This document shows, piece by piece, positions 44,900-56,179 of a stretch of DNA of 64,000 nt. The notes beneath the pieces are model-generated. The model was not told the DNA's origin. It searched no databases and was given only the letters and a program-made list of their open reading frames with translations. Both the position numbers and the translations under genes were made by a program. Source of the stretch: Ligula intestinalis (taxonomy: Eukaryota > Platyhelminthes > Cestoda > Diphyllobothriidea > Diphyllobothriidae); the NCBI GenBank assembly GCA_036362985.1, contig JAYGXS010000001.1, positions 71,897,088 through 71,961,087 of the forward strand. The letters are read 5' to 3'. The stretch's first letter is position 1; the number at the start of each line of letters is the position of its first letter.

Positions 44900-46600
44900 C
44901 TTTCAGAATGCGCAGGGTAATAATTGCTAAATTTTTAACCCAGGGCTTAGTAGCAAAGTACAGTTTGCACTAACTGAAGTTCCTCAAAAAGAAGGAGCTA
45001 TTCCTCCTGCTGCCGTTTCGAGGTAAAATGTTAACCTCTTGATTAGCAATTAGCCAAAGCGGGATAACTACCACTAGAAGAGACGAATATTCATTTCACA
45101 TGACTGAAAAAAGCACATAGTACACTAATGGAGACGAATGAAAAGTTTATAGCTGGTTAGTTGCGAATCCCTGCAAATAAACCCGAAAGGTCAAGTGTAG
45201 AAACACGATATCATACAAAACATGCTAGCTAATAAATCATCTGACACCTTGCTAGGCACATTTTTTGGTTGTCACAAGGGAGCAAACAAGGCAGTGATTA
45301 AAAAACTTTTCTGAAGCCAGTGGCCGGGGAGGAGAGACTGAAAAATAAAGTAATTTATCTTATCATTAGGTAGCAGAAGATTCAGTGTTTGTCCAAAGGA
45401 GAGAAATAATTTTTTTACGCAATTGCCAAAATTTATTTTTAGTCATTGCCAAATGATTTTCTTAAACTCGCATGCGTCAACAGTTTCGACTGATTGCCAC
45501 TTGCCAATTTTAAAGCCTGAAGTAAGTAGCTCAATTAGCTGGAAATTTACGCCAGTTCGACAGAAAAAGGTCTTGCTTATTAAGCTTACTGAAATCTTTA
45601 TTAAAAATGTGACCGTTAGACTGACTTTGAAACATGAACGAAAGGGCAGAAAAAACCTCCCGACTGTCTTACGTGGGGTTCCGTTTATTCTTGCCTCCGG
45701 AATAGAAAAAAGCAGTGCCGAAGAATAAGGTTTGTATATTTGTCCCTTAGAGCTAAAGCTCCGAGTCCGCTGTTCAGTAATTCTGCGGGAACAACTTATT
45801 CCTGCAAACAGTGGTAATTTTAGTGCCGTTTAAACAACAAGCTCTTGTAGCTCAACATCTTAAAGTGGATGATGAGAAGAAATTCATTAACAGTGAAGAG
45901 CATGGACAATTTTGCTCTAAGTCTGCAAGCTGAGTGTGTCCCACTAAAGTTATTTGTCTGGAAAAACACTTATAAAGGATAAAGTTGAAATTAGAAATGA
46001 TTTTTATTGAGCAACGTGCCCATTTGCGATTTAAAAAGACAATTTGTTTTCAACTGGCTATATTCGAATTAGTAGCCATATTGGAAAACGATTTTAAGCA
46101 CAAACGGGCTTGTAATAGACAGAAAACCGTCTTTGGGAATAGAATTGACTCGATAAATATACAGTCTGTCCCAAAATTAAACACTGGGCAGAACACTGTA
46201 CTCTTGCAAGTTGTTTTTATGACTCGGGTATTAAATGACACGTACTCATAGGACAAATTTGCGGTACCTTTTATTGTAACAGCTTTTGGGAGTCCCCGAG
46301 CGGCAGAGCTGTAAAACGGTGTACCCAACATTATGCAGGAGAAATTGAGGGTTGAGACAGGATTTATAGTATATAGGATCACATCTGTTCAAACAGTTCA
46401 AATATACCGTACAGTTATAGTCGCGTTACTTAGCTTCGGCTAATGACGATATATATTTCTCAAAATCGAAGGGTTATTAGAGAGCAGTGTGTCTTGGGAA
46501 TAATTATTGTTTTGCGAATTTTTCTCTGGACTACGACGATTTATAATCGCTACGATGATAGGCAAGTTGCGAAGACTTACACTTACTTTGGTTTTCGGTG
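44900..46600. other. No gene seen
   Basis: Frames up to 110 codons have no domain. The string CTGTCCCAAAATTAAACAC near 46165 vaguely resembles a mariner inverted-repeat end, but no partner end was found. Confidence 0.35.
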
Positions 46601-46610
46601 TGTACAGACA

Positions 46611-47189
46611 CTATTCGGTCTTCTTTTCATTCTTAGCTATTTGATTTTCTTGTCGAGATTTTGGTCCGTTCGCGCCATGCACTTTAGACTTCGAAGGCAT
46701 GAGTGTTTTTGGCAAATGCAGCACGCCGAACAGGCAGCTCGCACTGTGGACCTCGTTGTCGGACGCAATCCCTGAGGTCTTGTCGACATTAGGGCCTACA
46801 GCATCCTGCAGCATCGTTTGTTTAACGAAGCAGGCTGCACACAGGGGGACAAAAAGAGCTTGAACGCACAGAGGGACCAGAAAGGATTTGGACAAAGCCA
46901 ACAAAAGCCAATTAAAGAGTGCGCAGATGTGCCCATCACATACACACACAATTACAATCTGCGCAGTCCGGGGACTACACGAAGGAGGCAGCATGGGAAA
47001 GTATATGGGATCGGCCATGCTTGCCCTGATTCTACACATTTCTGCCTTCGAGAACGGTCCGAAAACGAAACCACCCATAAAAGTACAAACAAGACAAATG
47101 CAGCTAGTACGACAAAAGTATCCAACTGCACGCCTTTTGAACCGCGAATAAAATCCGTGTTTTTGGCCGCTAATATAACTGCTTACCAT
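46611..47189 (-). CDS. Unrecognised 192-codon open frame
   Basis: The frame is longer than chance would usually give in this window. It has Cys-rich and hydrophobic patches in the first 120 residues and a basic, polar end. No domain is recognised. A 149-codon frame lies antisense to it (46818-47267), and a 207-codon frame on the same strand overlaps its start by 20 bp in another frame. Codon conservation cannot be judged from one sequence. It may be a chance frame or a dead element. Confidence 0.15.
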   Translation of the reverse strand: MVSSYISGQKHGFYSRFKRRAVGYFCRTSCICLVCTFMGGFVFGPFSKAEMCRIRASMADPIYFPMLPPSCSPRTAQIVIVCVCDGHICALFNWLLLALSKSFLVPLCVQALFVPLCAACFVKQTMLQDAVGPNVDKTSGIASDNEVHSASCLFGVLHLPKTLMPSKSKVHGANGPKSRQENQIAKNEKKTE

Positions 47190-47793
47190 TGGGTTTTTCC
47201 TTCAGGTCATTTAAGTTCATTATTGCCCGCATGTTTACCTCGTACCTTTTATCCCCTTCCCATATAAACGTAAATGTCCGATGAAAATTTATCGAAAGCC
47301 TACGTATGCTCGCCAACCACTTTTCTGAGTTACATTTGAATGGATCAAAGACAAGTCTTGCTTTTTTGTCACGTTGGAGCACAGCAATCAGAGTGAGGAT
47401 GTTGCAGCACTTGCTGATGATCCATCGACTGCCACTCACGACAGGAAGAGAGAAGCGCCCAAGACTGTGAATATGGATAGGACCACAGCCAGATTTTAAA
47501 GTTAAAAGCATAGGGCAACCGACATCAAACCTCATAACTAAGAAGATCCCCACAAGAATAAAGCTAAACAGATATAGCCGAACGAGACACTGTGGTAGAA
47601 AATAGGGGGAAATAAAACAGAAAAAGAAACACGACTCGAATGAGAAAATTGGGGATAGAAAGTGAGCCTGGGGTAATAATACGGGAAAGCCGGAAAAATG
47701 GTACACATCAGTTTCTGCCGAGGTCTGATTAAACTCTAAAAAAATAAAACAACCTATAAGTAAAACAAAGTCCCTGTATCGCTTTCCACCCAC
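47170..47793 (-). CDS. Unrecognised 207-codon open frame with possible signal peptide
   Basis: This is the second-longest open frame in the window after prominin. It starts MGGKRYRDFVLLIGCFIFLE and continues to a TSA-type possible signal cleavage point near residue 26. The next 80 residues are rich in F, L and I, and the last 70 residues are charged (for example EKWLASIRRLSINFHRTF). The hydrophobic part coincides with a plus strand rich in GAA/AAA, which yields such residues by base composition alone. I do not recognise a family. It is reported because of its length and its signal-peptide-like start. Confidence 0.25.
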   Translation of the reverse strand: MGGKRYRDFVLLIGCFIFLEFNQTSAETDVYHFSGFPVLLPQAHFLSPIFSFESCFFFCFISPYFLPQCLVRLYLFSFILVGIFLVMRFDVGCPMLLTLKSGCGPIHIHSLGRFSLPVVSGSRWIISKCCNILTLIAVLQRDKKARLVFDPFKCNSEKWLASIRRLSINFHRTFTFIWEGDKRYEVNMRAIMNLNDLKEKPNGKQLY

Positions 47794-48064
47794 ACCGCGA
47801 AAAAGGTCACGCTATCATAGTTCCAGAGCTGCCAGATTGCATGCATACCGCTACTGAGTCAACTGATCACAGACGCCCCTTCTTCTCCAAAATGGAATTG
47901 GGCTTGCTGATCGTAGTGCTCCAAGTACAGACGCTGGTCAGACCCTACATCCAACCTCTTTCATCTCAAGGCTCCACGATAGTAATTTTATCTCATTCTC
48001 ATTTCTTCGTTTGTTGTTGTTTGCTTCTTCAAGTATTACCTACTTCTGCTTTCGTTTTCCGCTA

Positions 48065-48155
48065 ATATCTCTGACGAAGAATTTGTGAAGGATATCGAAA
48101 CGTCAGACGAATAAAAGTGTTGCCCCAGCAATCGAATCTTCTACTTCACTTCTTC
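48065..48155 (+). repeat. Family C tail
   Basis: TCTGACGAAGAATTTGTGAA, then ATATCGAAACGTCAGACGAA and TAAAAGTGTT, followed by CAGCAATCGAATCTTCTACT. The GAAACGTCAG core and its neighbours match the 5.7 and 43.6 kb copies. Confidence 0.55.
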
Positions 48156-49014
48156 TTAATCACTCTCTGGGACCCACATGTTCACTTCTATTGTTTGATA
48201 TTGTTTGTTTTCCTGTAGGTTCCCCTTTTTTCATTAAGGCATGCTGGAGACAGAAGGATACGTTCCACGAGTTGCCTTGTGAATTGATTTCGACCATGTG
48301 ACTCTGACTATGTTCATGCTCATAGTGCAGTGTGATTGTAAGTTAACAATATTTTCCTCATTTGTACTTTGTATTTTCTGATCAGGGATAAAAGCTAGAG
48401 GACCATCATCAAAGTACTTACCATTAATAGATTCTAATTTAACTAGAATTCATGTTTTCAATTCCAGTGTCTTATTATTTTACGTTTCCGGACATTTGAA
48501 CTCGAAGAGTTTGCCTGGAAACTTAAATGGGGAATACCTAAAATTAGTTGCCCAGAAGAGAAGGCAAGTTTGACCATCACTTTACGGATAATTTACATTA
48601 TTGAAAGAACATCTTTTCATTACAGAGTTATAAAGTGGAGCTCGACGTTACTTGACATAATCATTGAGACCGATTTTAGAACTGCTGAGCTGCACTGGTA
48701 AATGACAAGTGTAAGGCCGGTATAATGAAGACTTAATCTGAGTCTCCGACACTGACTCAAATTCGTAATTGAGAGAGAAGAGGAATAGCTGCCGAAAGGA
48801 GCAAGTAACTGCAAGCAATTCTTGACAGAAACACCCTGTGAATTCGTTATTTGTTCCATAGATCTCTGAAAACCTTAGTCAGGGAAAACTATTGAGTGTT
48901 TGAACGTAGATGTAAGTCCCAAATATTACAAGTGACTTTGCTTTAGCCTCCAGAGAATACCTACTCATATCAGTATCAGCATCAGTTTATTCAGGGAAAG
49001 ATAGGCGAATGCCT

Positions 49015-49075
49015 TTGAACTCCCTAACCCTAAAACCCCAACCCTGAATCAAACGCCGACTCTAGCCCCTCCTGA
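49015..49075 (-). repeat. Short degenerate CCCTAACCCTAAAA tract
   Basis: CTCCCTAACCCTAAAACCCC, then AACCCTGAATC. It is the shortest of the four telomere-like tracts in the window. Confidence 0.6.
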
Positions 49076-49079
49076 AATT

Positions 49080-52000
49080 TGGCCCATGGCAAAATATAAG
49101 ATGAGGGGGGGGGGTGGATAGAATGGAGAGGGTGAATTAAAAAATACTGTGCCTCACCCTGTTGATCTTAAATTGACGAAAATGGGAGAATGGCTCTGTG
49201 AGAAAGTTCCATAGACCACAAGTTTTTTGAAAGACAGTCAGAAAAGCAAGAGGACCCGCAGAAATTTCGAAAAGCCAGGCTTAGTTTGGTTGAACTGGCA
49301 CACATCCCCCCTACCCCCCTACTCCAAAAAGCTCCCAAGATTACCTACAATATGAACAGCTTCCAATCGCATATATTTTCATGGGTATATGACTCGAAAT
49401 TTTACCAAACCACTCATTATTTTCTGATATACTGCTGTTACTTCTATCTATTGGTCTCTTCACACATCTTTACGTAGTAGAAGAAAAATGCTGCACTTAT
49501 TTTAGCACCCAGTAGCATTTTCAGTGAATCGTGCATTTATTAATTACCAACTACCGAATACTTGAAAAGTATATCAGGCAATAGTTCATGCACGTGATGG
49601 CTATCAGAAGCCACTGTAACAGCTCTAAACCATAATGCACAGGTAAAGACACCCGGGGTGTATGCACGGTCTTTTGGGCGTGAGAAAACGTAATTTAGCC
49701 TTAAGTTGTCAAGATAAAGCGCCAAGTAACTGAATTTTCGCATACCAACAGCAGTAAGCCTATAGCACCTGATCTAACTACACCCAAATTCTCCTGTCTG
49801 TATTTCTCTCATTTAACCCAATTATCTTCTCAGTCGCAACCTCGCTATTTGCGTACATGTGGCGACGTGGTGAGTGTTAAAATGGTTTCGGTTGTGCTTG
49901 TTCACCCCTCACCTGGGCTGTTAGAAGATTGTTTCACCGATTTCGTAGTTTGTTGTTCATTTATTATTGATTTATTTGCTCACACGATTGAGCGAAAATA
50001 GTGCTATCCTGTCGCATGCTATGAACTGAGGAGCACTAAACCTGAATCAATTGCACAAGTACATACTACGACAACAATATTTACGTGATCGGACACATGA
50101 ACTTAGCTGTCTACAGACTCTTTACATCCCCTCCATCAGCTGCCAGTTTGTCAACCAGCTTACTCGTGTTCAGTTAACCTTTTGGATTCAGGTCAAAGTG
50201 TGTGTATGGAAAAATTCCATCTGTAAACACGCAACGTTTAGACAGCACATTACCAACTGCATAATCTATAGTAATGGCTGCTGCAAGCTGTCACTCGAAC
50301 AAGTTTTAAATGCCTCACCATTTATAGATTCAGACCAACTCGAGGATAAGATTTTAGCCAGAATCGTGAACGGTGAATCCTTTAACTGAAAAGTAATCCA
50401 AAGGACAAATGACCTCTTGCAATCAACAGCCTTAGCTAAATTCACGTTGGTAAGAACTGGCTGGCTGAAGACAGCTACCTGACCAGAAACGGCCATGCTA
50501 ATTTATTTTATAGGTCATCCTCCGCAGATACTGCTGGTCGCTTTGTGATGGCCTTCAAGCGAATTATATCGAGCCCCAAATACACAAGGGACGGTATTAT
50601 CCTGTAACCCGATTGGTGGACACACGTCCACCACATTTACTTTTACGATTGCGACCAAAAGAACAATGGTGCCGTATCCCAATTCTAGGTCTTTGCAGCT
50701 TATAACGCCCTATGATCCAGGGTGGCAGATCTGAATCACAGGACCCGAAAATCTCTGTGCTGATTAAGGCTGGCTGACGACGACGTATAAGTCAGAAATG
50801 GCCATCGCAGTTTCTCAGTCGGTACCCTGCTTACGCATGAAAATATAGCGCCTGACCGGAAGTAACGTCAGGCCGAACTCTTAAGTGTGCACTTTTGCTG
50901 AAACAGAGTGCTATACATTTTAACTGTCAGTACGCAGGGTTCACTTCAAGCGGATGTGAACAGCAGATAAATGGTGAACGGAAACCCAGTGGTTCCATGG
51001 TAAAAATGCGTAGACTTCAGAAGTTTTAGAAGACACTCATGCAGTCACTGAGACAAGAACTTCTTCGTTTTTTCTTCGGTCATAAGCAACGTGGCTTGCC
51101 ATTGGCCGGAGGATTCAGTGGTGATATGGGTGTAAACTAGGTTACGGCGATGTAGACTCACGCTAAAGTTGCCACATTTTCCCTTCCCACACTTCTTTAA
51201 TTCAAGAACAAGACAGGATCAAGAGACTGGGGATAGGCTTGATCGAACTGACTGATGAACAGGAACCGAAGCCTACGCATACCACGCATGACATATTACC
51301 TAATCTCTCGCAAATCAGCCTCCACTGAGGACTATAGATCAACAATCCGTTGCCGTTCGACTGTCAGTTTGGAGAAGGGCTAAAATTTTCCACCAGTTGG
51401 CATCGTTCCAACAAAAAACCCTCACCGGGTCATCATAGCTTAAAACGCGTAGGCGTTTATTTATCTGTTATTCTTGTCCTTTTGGCATTCAACATTTACT
51501 TTTAGCTACGGCTAGTGGTATGCAGGAAAACACTTAAAATTTCGACTGCTCATAACACCCTTGATAAAAACCGCGCATACTCTCAGAATTAAGGACACAA
51601 TCAACTTTATCTTCAGACTGAAGTTAAAGTGAACGCTTTTTTTGCTTTTTAAATTTACAGCGGTTCTGGAAGCGCAGTTTTCCTTTTAAGCGCACAGTTA
51701 GTTTTTTTCCGATGGGTGTCCTACCTAGTAGATGAAAGAGGATTATTTCGGTTCTTGCAAAAAATGCACAATCCCTGTGACTGCTTCAGCCTGATGCAAA
51801 AATTTATTTAAACCTGTAGCTATTGTGCGTACTTCTTATATATGTTTGGACCTGCACGTGGCCTGTGTTAGGCTTCACGTCACAGTACGTCCACTGTCAC
51901 CATCGGTCAACGTAGCCGAAACAAGCCACTATTGTATGGGCTAGGTGTGTCCGGCCTTTAGTCAGTGCATAGTGCACAGTTTTAACAATAGAAAGAGAGA

Positions 52001-52190
52001 GATAAAAAAATGCACTATAGCTTTTACAATCTTCACCAAAATGGCTCCATTCACTGAGACCAGAAGACAAATGAGCAAAAATAAGAAAGCAAACGAAGTC
52101 ATAATCTAAAGGTGTAGATGAAATTCACAACTATTAGGGAGAGGAGTACAATATAAGTTTTTGTATTTCAGTCTCTGTACACACGTAAGT
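49080..52190. other. No gene seen; SINE tail traces
   Basis: The longest frame is 112 codons (+, 50051-50389), with no recognisable domain. A SINE type 1 tail trace lies near 50765-50830 (GGCTGGCTGACGACG, TCAGAAATGGCCATCGCAGT). A similar GAAACGGCCATGCTAAT occurs near 50487. Confidence 0.4.
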
Positions 52191-52197
52191 TAGTGTG

Positions 52198-52785
52198 CTA
52201 GAAATGGCAATACAGAATGCTGATGTACGCCAGGAGCCATGTCAGAAGCCTCGACGCCTGGGACGGGGAGACGTTGCAATCAATAGGCCAGAATGGAGGA
52301 AGGGGGGGGTAGGCAACATCCTTCATAATTCTATCGTTGAGTTGATTTACGGTTATGAAGTGTTGCTTTAATATAATAGCAATTAAAAGAACGCTAGAAA
52401 TACGCAGAACAAAGGAGAAAATTCGAAGGGTACGTTTAAAAATCAGCGGGTTTTTAAGTAAAATCGGAAAAAATAACAGTGGAACAAAGAGCATAAGAGG
52501 CGGAATGCAGGCGTCTATAAATTTCCAGAGTAGGGGTTGAGACGTCTGGTAGGAACGTAAGCGACGGATATAATGGCTAAGTTTTGGAATTTTAGTCAAA
52601 GGGGTTTAAATATGAGCGGAAACTGAAAGATTGGATACCGAAAAACACTAAGGTTGTGGAAAGAAGATACGTCATTTGGCAAGGATTTAAGACTAAGGGA
52701 AAGTCGAAGCTGGAAAACACGCTGGACTTATTTCTGTTTGTCCAGTAGAAGACCATTTTTCAAAGACCAGGCCAACCTTCAGAAC
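52198..52785 (-). mobile_element. LINE reverse transcriptase remnant (post-palm region)
   Basis: On the minus strand the reading from about 52785 gives AWSLKNGLLLDKQKSV and then, across a stop, a 133-codon frame with IRRLRSYQTSQPLLWKFIDA, CIPPLM, then a F-F-P-I-L-L-K stretch, TLRIFSFVLRISS and a late D-R-I-M-K-D. Reverse transcriptases of Jockey/CR1-like LINEs have, after the palm, a W-x-x-x-N-x-L-x-x-x-x-K-S segment, an R-x-R-x-L region, then F-x-x-S-C-I-x-P-I-L-x-Y-x-x-P and R-x-L-R-x-I. The order matches, although the hydrophobic look could also mislead into calling a membrane protein. It points away from the neighbouring PLE at 52.84 kb. Confidence 0.6.
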
Positions 52786-52839
52786 CTGAAGATGTGTGCG
52801 TGTGACTTTTAAGAGAATGACCAACAACCACATCAGCAG

Positions 52840-54115
52840 CATATTTAATATACCGTCTATTGTCTATCACAAGTCATCAATATGGAAGGAAAAGAGATCA
52901 AGGAGTAAGACAGTACCTTGAAGAACTCCACAGCGCGCATCCATTGCTCCGGTTTTCTTCAGAGGCTGAGGTAAATAATGAAATTGAATTCTTTGCTGTC
53001 CTTCTACGAAGGCAAAAGAATGAAGCTGTCCAGCGAAAGAAAACCTGGACGGCACAATACGTCAACTTTCACAGTTTTGTGTCCCTAAATATAAAGCTAA
53101 ATATAGTCCAAGGATTAGCAGCTAGAGTGCGAAGGATCTGGTCTCCCGAAACCGCCGAAGCAGTGAACACTTCTTGAAAATGGATACCCAGAAAGGTTCG
53201 TCTTCAGGAATATTGGTGAACGCATCCAGAAGGCTGTTACCGAAACCGTAGAAAAGGAAGACTTGTTCATAAGACTACATGTCTTAGGTGCTGCTGTAAG
53301 CCAAGTGATACGGCGACGTCTGAAGACTGCGATCGCAAGCGCTTTCTCCGCGGCGAACTTACGCGTGTTCTTCAAGAATAATCCCCTCCTACGATTGGGA
53401 GTTAAAGACCGACTCCCATCGAAGGCCACATCCATGTGCATCTACTCGTTCATGTGCTCCCGTGGAGCAGGATACATTGGCCGAACAACGAGGCGCCTGG
53501 AAGAGAGGGTATGGCAACACATTCCAGCCTGGTTAAATAAAGGTTAAACTAGACCGATCTCAAGTTCTGTTCTCGCACACTTTGTTGATATGAATCACGA
53601 AGTTGATACTAATGAAATCTTTCAGGTTGTCTACTGGACACCAGCCAACTTCTCTAAGGGCCTAAGCCAACGGGTGCTTGCAACAGCCGAGGCAGTGGCT
53701 ATACGGCTAGCGAATCCGGGGCTGTGCTGTCTGAAGATCCTAAGACAATCCCTTTCACTTTCGTGGCCGACGCAGACGCCAGGTGGCGAGCGCATATCGC
53801 CCCCCACTCCCTGGTAAAAGTCGTTCACTCTGTGCAAGTGGCAGCACGTATCACGCTACGTACCCGACCCATGATCAACAGTCACATCCTATCCTAATTT
53901 TCTCCCCCCCCCCCCCCACCTCCCCCAGCACAAGATCATCTACACGCTGATCTCGCCATGCGAGCAGCGCGAGAGCGATGAGTTGGAATCAAAAGACCCT
54001 CATTAACCCTGTCCAACTGTACGATTTTCACTACCCCTGCACTTGTACTGGCCTGATTATGAATGGCTGAAAACATGCACTTGCCTAATAAACTTTCAAA
54101 TTCAAACATGGGAAT
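52840..54115 (+). mobile_element. Penelope-like element remnant, type I (most complete copy)
   Basis: Blocks in order, across about three frameshifts or stops: YLEELHSAHPLLRFSSEAEV and a FFAVLLRRQ (end of the palm); RKKTWTAQYVNFHSFVSLNI and AARVRRIWSPE (thumb); ENGYPERFVFRNIGERIQKA (linker); SMCIYSFMCSRGAGYIGRTT, RRLEERVWQHIPAWLNKG (GIY-YIG endonuclease); NHEVDTNEIFQVVYWTP, ATAEAVAIRLANPGLC and a stop at about 53817. These follow the PLE order from late reverse transcriptase to the C-terminus. The catalytic palm upstream is lost. Most residues of the YIG half are kept, as are the R and H, with Q-H in place of E-H. The 3' flank to 54115 includes a C14 run (53904-53917) and ends with AATAAACTTTCAAATTC, a plausible polyadenylation site. 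Confidence 0.85.
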
Positions 54116-54129
54116 ATTTGCAAAACTTA

Positions 54130-54270
54130 ACAGTTATTGAGGGCCAGGCTGCAACGACGCCTACCTGATGTGATCTTTATGGCGCTCTTAATCGTGAGAG
54201 AGAGAGAGAAGATAGACACTTTTGGTGATGTCGGCTACGTGTGAAACCAAGGTAGCGCACGCAGCACGTC
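54130..54270 (+). repeat. Repeat family F fragment
   Basis: GGCTGCAACGACGCCTACCT, GATGTGATCTTTATGGCGCT and CGTGAGAGAGAGAGA resemble AAGCTGCAATGGCTCCATCG, TAATATGACCTTTATGGTAC and GGTGAGCGAGAG at 57268-57320. Confidence 0.45.
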
Positions 54271-55019
54271 CAGATGGACTTCATTGTTTTGGCACTCACT
54301 ACATGCGTCCACACCCACTTCCGGTGATTTTATTGCCATCTAAGCGTGGCGTGTTATAAACAGATTTACCCGAAATTTACGTCAGCTTCCACCCCTGGGT
54401 GGCAGGGTGAATCTTGTGGGTTGCGGCTGCTGGACTGCTCGTGACCTACATCAGAATTTTGTGCGGTGACCAATGGAAGGCAGCCTACTTTGATAGAGAG
54501 ACAAGCCGGGCAGCAGAGACATAGTCGTTGGACTCAGCGTAATCGGAATTTACCTACTCTCAAGTCCCTCATAACTGCTGCCTCCAGAAAAATACTGAAC
54601 TAAGATACGATTGGGACTGATTTTCGGCACGAGATTAAATGATATACGCGCTTAAATTATCACGATGTGCCAACAGTCGTGATTTGGAATATTGCCACCA
54701 GGAAAGATGAGTGATTCGTCGGTTATGAGTTAAATTTTTGGGATTACTTCTCAATGAAGACCCATGGTAACTCCTGTCGAGATGATAGAGGGATTGAAAA
54801 CTTGTTTTCGTCAGATGAGGGCACGCTAAATGTGGTAAAGACAAATCATATTGATAAAATGCCTGGCTGGACACTAGACCCGATGTGACTTGCAGTCGGC
54901 TAGCACGCAACTCCTGCTTCTTCAAAATGTTTTCTGAAGGGATTGCCAAATTAGTTAGCTTCACCGTTAGCAGCAACTTTGCAAAAGTAAGTAAGAAAAT
55001 GCGAAATATTTTTGGACAC

Positions 55020-56170
55020 AAAAATCCCTGACGCCGAAATCGACCATTTCCTTCATATGGAAACGAATAATGACCTTGACTCCCCGCCTTCCTCTCCTGA
55101 AACTCTTAGAGCTGTATAACAGGAACGCATCGGACTCCAAAATATTCACGGTTGATTTCCACACGCATGGTGGCCCTTGGCCTATCAATTAACTTACGAG
55201 GATAGGCCAAGGAAAATTTATCAACAATTTCAAACACGAGCAATCGCACATTTCTCCAAAAGGAAAGCGAGCCAGCAACTGTGACAATTACACACGAACC
55301 TCGCTGGTTGATAATTCTGGGAAGATATTCGCTAGCCTGCTTTTTCAATCACCTCAGCGAATATCTTGACAGCTGCCTTCTTTCGGAAATTTAGTACGAC
55401 TTTCCACGACACCGTGGCACCACTAACATCACCTTTGCTGCCCGCCTTCTCCAGGAGAATCCCCAGGAGATGCGAACCCACCTCTAAACTACATTCGTGG
55501 CATTGAAGAAAGTCTTCAACGCGGCGAATCGTAATGGTCTGTACAACTTCATGCAGAAATTCAACAGTTCTGAGCGATACATGCACATGCTGCATCATCT
55601 ATACGACGGGATGATGGTGCTCGTCGTAGACAATGGGATAGTCTCAGAGGCGTTAGCAGTGACCAATGGAGTGAAAAATGGTCGGGTACTCACTCACACA
55701 CTCTTCAGTGTCAAGCGGATTGATGACTACCGGGATGAGCGCAGGTGAATCAGCATCGGCCGCAGGGGCCGCCAACCGAATTCTTACTACCTGGCGTATA
55801 CGGGCCTCAACGCGTCTACCAACGGTCACGAACCATGACCTGCTCCTCCCGAATGCCTGCGCGCCAAACACCGTAACGAGAGAGGATATACAACGCATTT
55901 GGCACCGCCTAGTTAGGGCTAGCCAAAGAGGATAAAACGGCCATCATCCATCAGTCATTCTCCGGAACAGTATACAACGACCGTCATATCACCGTAAACG
56001 GTCATCTATTTTGGCAGTACAATTTCACACAACACCAAAATCGACAGCGTGTTTCCATGTGGGGGTAGTAAAAGCCAGGCCTCAATTTGGAATCACCACG
56101 GATTATCACTCAATATGAAACTAAAAATGGACAGGACGGTAATATTCAGGAAGTCAAGTTAGGCGAACGG
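55020..56170 (+). mobile_element. LINE reverse transcriptase remnant with destroyed active site
   Basis: Reading through several frame changes: IPDAEIDHFLHMETNNDLDS and PPSLPETLRAV (55024-55120); the DYRGI-like block near 55260 is barely readable; then NRNGLYNFMQKFNSSERYMH, HLYDGMM, VVDNGIVSEALAVTNGV and a L-F-S stretch (55497-55700). A later frame reads LLLPNACAPNT near 55845, where the family has F-A-D-D-C-A-L-N. GSTISHNTKID and GLSLNMKLKM lie near 56010-56130. The order is that of a non-LTR reverse transcriptase, and the N-R-x-G-L-W / V-T-N-G-V-x-x-G / Y-L-G-S-T / K-L-K-M-Y set is typical. Both catalytic aspartates of the F-A-D-D box are gone, so the element cannot be active. Confidence 0.75.
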
Positions 56171-56179
56171 ATGTTTTCG

